Shown: positions 61,322-64,000 of the stretch, piece by piece
How positions within the stretch are numbered: the first letter of the stretch is position 1
How the letters are laid out: every line of letters begins with the position of its first letter
Source: Paenibacillus elgii NBRC 100335
Lineage (GTDB): Bacteria > Bacillota > Bacilli > Paenibacillales > NBRC-103111
Direction: 5' to 3'
DNA: 64,000 bases
Assembly (NCBI RefSeq): GCF_004000865.1
Contig: NZ_BIMB01000006.1
Coordinates: 1 to 64,000 of the forward strand
Translations under genes and position numbers: made by a program
The notes under the pieces: generated by a model
Seen by the model: only the letters and a program-made list of their open reading frames with translations
What the model was told of the DNA's origin: nothing
The model's database searches: none

Positions 61322-61750
61322 TTGCCGGCTTATATCCAAGGGAATTTAGCAGTTGAGCAGCGGACCGAGAACAAAGTCAAAGTCAAGGAGACGAAAAAGA
61401 TCGTATACCGGAACAAAACGTTGCCGGTACAAGAAAAGCTGCTCTATTTGTTTACGGTTGCCGTCTGCGTCGTCGTTGCGGGTGTGATCATCTGGCGTTA
61501 TGCGCAAATTTACGAGATAAGCTCCAGCATTCAAACCTTTGAGAAGAAAATTGCCAATCTTGAAGCGGAGAATAGCATTCTTAAGCAAAAGGTAGACGCG
61601 CTCTCCGACCATCAGCGTCTTGAGGAAGAAGCCCGCAGCCGCGGCTACAGCGTAGCCGATCCGAATCAGACGAAGCCGTCGGGAACCGGGAAGACGTCGG
61701 GGACCTCAGGGCAAAGCGTCGCTTCCAAAAAAACAAAGGATCAACCCTGA
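61322..61750 (+). CDS. ftsL: Cell division protein FtsL
   Basis: This small division protein of 142 residues has a basic N-terminal region, one membrane helix (LLYLFTVAVCVVVAGVIIW), and a coiled coil (about residues 65-95) that zips with DivIC/FtsB. The C-terminus is a Ser/Gly/Lys-rich tail. TTG 61322 is the start, with GAGGGGGAAA upstream, 13 bases after rsmH. The low sequence conservation is normal for FtsL; identification rests on the topology and position. Confidence 0.9.
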   Translation: MPAYIQGNLAVEQRTENKVKVKETKKIVYRNKTLPVQEKLLYLFTVAVCVVVAGVIIWRYAQIYEISSSIQTFEKKIANLEAENSILKQKVDALSDHQRLEEEARSRGYSVADPNQTKPSGTGKTSGTSGQSVASKKTKDQP

Positions 61751-61779
61751 TCTGTCCGTTGGAATAGGGAGGATATACG

Positions 61780-64000
61780 ATGACAAAAAAGGTAAAATTG
61801 CGTTCGTTAATCATCGGAGGGGGGTTCACCCTCCTTTTTGTTGTTCTGATAACCCGTGTTTATTGGGTGCAAGTCGTGGAAGGCGCCAAATTAGTTGCGG
61901 AGGTTAAAGAAAATCAGTGGTCTAAGGAGAAGGAAATTCTGCCGGTCCGCGGCAGTATTTTGGACCGGAACGGCAAGGTGCTTGCGGAAGATTCCCCGGC
62001 GTTTACGCTGGCTCTGGTTCCCCGGATGATTAAAGATAACAACAATCAGGAAGAAGTTGTAAAAGGTCTGGCGGCGATTCTGGCGACTTCCGGCGATCCG
62101 ACCGGCGTCACGGCGTTGGAAGACAAAATACGCAAGCGTTTTGAAGCCAAGCGGGAATGGACGCCTACGGATCAGATCGAAATTCGCAACGAAGGCTGGA
62201 AGATCGACTCGGAGAAGGCCGATAAAATCAATCAACTCGTTAAAGATCTGCAGGCCAAGCTGCCAAAAAAGAACACGCCGATCGGTATTGTACTTTTGCC
62301 TGAGATTAAGCGGTTTTACCCGGCTGGCCAGCTTGCTGCCCATCTGATCGGCTATAGTAACAAGGAAGGCAAGCCGGTGATGGGGATTGAAGCGCAGCTC
62401 GACAACTATTTGAAAGGTGTTCCGGGCTTTCTGAATTACGAGAAAGACCGCTATGGCGTTGAGTTGACGGGTTCGAAGAGCCGATATCAGCCTGCGGTGA
62501 ACGGCAGCAACGTGCAGCTGACCATCGATAAAAACATTCAATTCTACATCGAGAATGCGCTGCAGAAGACGTACGACAAGTGGCATCCGAAAAGTCTTAC
62601 CGCGATCGCGGTCGATCCGAAGACGATGGAAATTCTTGGGCTTGCGAACATGCCGACGTTCAACCCGAACAAATACGGCGAAACGAAAAATCAATCGGAT
62701 TTCATCAATCATGCCGTCGCCTCGCAATATGAACCGGGCTCGACGTTCAAGATTGTTACCCTGGCGGCAGCGGTGCAGGAAGGCGTGTTTTTTCCGGAAG
62801 ACAAATATCAGTCCGGCAAAATCATCGTAGCGGACCGTGAGCTGCACGACCATAACGTCGTCGGTTGGGGCAGAATTTCGTACCTTGAGGGGCTGAAACG
62901 TTCAAGTAACGTAGCGTTCGTGAAGCTTGGTCTCGAGAAGCTTGGGCCGGACAAGCTGCGCCAGTATATCGATAATTTTGGATTCGGCGCCAAGACGGGC
63001 GTCGATATCCCCGGTGAAGTTGCGGGCCGGGTCAAAATGCAGTATGCGCCGGAGTACGCAACGGCGACCTACGGTCAAGGGTTAACCAGCACCATGATCC
63101 AGCAAACAGCGGCTTACGCTGCGATTGCAAACGGCGGCAAGCTGATGTGGCCGCATGTCATCAAGCAGATCACGAACCCGGATACGGGCGAAGTCGTCGA
63201 GAAGTACGACCCCAAGGTTATCCGCAATGTCGTAACGCCGGAGACGGCAAAACAGGTTGGCGAATATTTGGAGCAGGTCGTGTCGGACCAGGAAAAAGGA
63301 ACGGGACGCAAGGCATATATCGAGGGCTACCGGGTAGCAGGCAAGACCGGTACCGCTAACTTCGTGCTGCCGGGTCAAGTCAAATATGCTGAAGGACGAT
63401 GGATGGTTTCCTTCATCGGCTACGCGCCTCTGGAGGACCCGCAAATCTTGGTAGCGATTATGGCGGACGATCCCGATCTCGGCGGCAATTATCATTTGGG
63501 GAGCGATGTAACCGCCCCGGCTTTTAAAGAAATCGTATCGCAAACGCTGCGGTATATGGGCATTGCGCCGAGCACCACCGTGCAGCAGACCTCCCAGCCG
63601 ACGGAGAAAGCGCCGCAGGGCCAAATGCCGGATCTGACAGGCCAATCGCTGGACGATGCCAAATCGGCGATGAACAAATTCGGCGTTTCCGTCGAGCCGA
63701 TCGGTCAAGGACCGAAGGTCATCGCCCAATCTCCTCTGCCAGGTACCGAAATCGGCGGGGCGCAGCGAATGTATGTACTGATGCAGGAAGGCGAGGATGT
63801 TCCGGTGCCTAACATGTCCGGGAAATCGCTTCGCGATGCGCTGGAGGTATGCTCCTTCCTCAAAGTACGCTGCCAATCGACCGGCGAAGGGTATGTGTCG
63901 GATCAGTCACTGGAAGGCTCCGGCGATTCGCGCGTGCTCACTCTGCAGCTGAAATCGTATAAGGAGCTGCAGGAAACTGCGGTAGCCGGCAAGACGGACA
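61780..64000 (+). CDS. pbpB: Class B penicillin-binding protein with PASTA domains (3' cut)
   Basis: The gene runs off the window; 740 residues are visible. ATG 61780 has GGGAGGATA upstream. Layout: one N-terminal membrane helix, PBP dimer domain (EILPVRGSILDRNGKVLAED), transpeptidase domain with SxxK STFK (Ser321), SxN SSN (375-377) and KTGT (522-525), then two PASTA domains (MPDLTGQSLDDAKSAM about 616; VPVPNMSGKSLRDALEV about 675). It matches PBP2B, the septal transpeptidase, beside its partner ftsL. SpoVD in the same region of relatives is similar but sits second. Confidence 0.95.
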   Translation, partial: MTKKVKLRSLIIGGGFTLLFVVLITRVYWVQVVEGAKLVAEVKENQWSKEKEILPVRGSILDRNGKVLAEDSPAFTLALVPRMIKDNNNQEEVVKGLAAILATSGDPTGVTALEDKIRKRFEAKREWTPTDQIEIRNEGWKIDSEKADKINQLVKDLQAKLPKKNTPIGIVLLPEIKRFYPAGQLAAHLIGYSNKEGKPVMGIEAQLDNYLKGVPGFLNYEKDRYGVELTGSKSRYQPAVNGSNVQLTIDKNIQFYIENALQKTYDKWHPKSLTAIAVDPKTMEILGLANMPTFNPNKYGETKNQSDFINHAVASQYEPGSTFKIVTLAAAVQEGVFFPEDKYQSGKIIVADRELHDHNVVGWGRISYLEGLKRSSNVAFVKLGLEKLGPDKLRQYIDNFGFGAKTGVDIPGEVAGRVKMQYAPEYATATYGQGLTSTMIQQTAAYAAIANGGKLMWPHVIKQITNPDTGEVVEKYDPKVIRNVVTPETAKQVGEYLEQVVSDQEKGTGRKAYIEGYRVAGKTGTANFVLPGQVKYAEGRWMVSFIGYAPLEDPQILVAIMADDPDLGGNYHLGSDVTAPAFKEIVSQTLRYMGIAPSTTVQQTSQPTEKAPQGQMPDLTGQSLDDAKSAMNKFGVSVEPIGQGPKVIAQSPLPGTEIGGAQRMYVLMQEGEDVPVPNMSGKSLRDALEVCSFLKVRCQSTGEGYVSDQSLEGSGDSRVLTLQLKSYKELQETAVAGKTD

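Noticed and set aside
1-64000. CRISPR arrays, insertion sequences, prophage, tRNA or large rRNA genes
   Set aside because: I saw no spaced direct repeats of CRISPR type, no transposase or integrase frames, and no cloverleaf or rRNA core sequences.

Overview
The window is a chromosomal segment of a spore-forming, moderately GC-rich Bacillales bacterium, most likely a member of the Paenibacillaceae (Paenibacillus, Cohnella or a relative). The evidence is the Bacillus-type gene order (yqeY-nfeD-floA-yqfC-yqfD-phoH-pgpH-ybeY-dgkA-cdd-era-yqzL-recO ... dnaG-sigA-trmK-yqfO), sporulation genes (yqfC, yqfD, rsfA, a YhcN/YlaJ lipoprotein), bacillithiol synthesis (bshC), AGGAGG-type ribosome binding sites, and frequent GTG/TTG starts. 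Stalk (copper amine oxidase N-terminal-like) domains on a secreted glycosidase also fit this family. I see no mobile element, prophage, CRISPR array, tRNA or 16S/23S rRNA gene.

Layout. 1-6.6 kb: the 3' part of sbcC, a secreted GH26-like protein, and convergent to it an ORF that joins a TetR regulator in frame to an FAD flavoprotein. 6.8-24.6 kb: the core macromolecular-synthesis and sporulation block (HIT, rpsU, yqeY, nfeD, floA, yqfC, yqfD, phoH, pgpH, ybeY, dgkA, cdd, era, yqzL, recO, yqfL, yaiI, dnaG, sigA). glyQS and ccpN, which lie between recO and yqfL in B. subtilis, are missing; a structured leader sits there instead. 24.7-27.9 kb: a membrane protein, trmK, yqfO and rnpB, whose RNA has class A rather than Bacillus class B architecture. 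28-36.6 kb: a membrane-anchored subtilisin, YpuI family, a GH15-like enzyme, a DUF1540 protein, a transglycosylase, a cysteine desulfurase-thiI pair and a TerC protein. 36.8-42.4 kb: typA-ylaH, two orphan genes, a flavin-binding-fold protein, a YlaJ-like lipoprotein and ylaK. 42.5-48.8 kb: orphan and secreted proteins, a MidA-type methyltransferase, DUF2626, rsfA and panE. 48.8-64 kb: a DUF3397 protein, a full oppABCDF operon, bshC, ahcY, a DUF4349 lipoprotein, and the start of the division and cell-wall cluster mraZ-rsmH-ftsL-pbpB (pbpB runs off the end).

How the genes work together. The left half joins translation and ribosome maturation (rpsU, era, ybeY), replication initiation and sigma-A transcription, membrane organisation (nfeD, floA) and sporulation. 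The right half joins RNA modification (desulfurase plus ThiI for 4-thiouridine), peptide uptake, thiol metabolism (BshC beside AhcY) and septal wall synthesis. The most notable signals are non-coding or architectural: four 10-bp-spaced AAAGTGG-like repeats before mraZ, the tandem-terminator leader before yqfL, a nested palindrome between yqfD and phoH, the class A-like rnpB, and the TetR-flavoprotein fusion. I found no clear previously undescribed multi-gene system.
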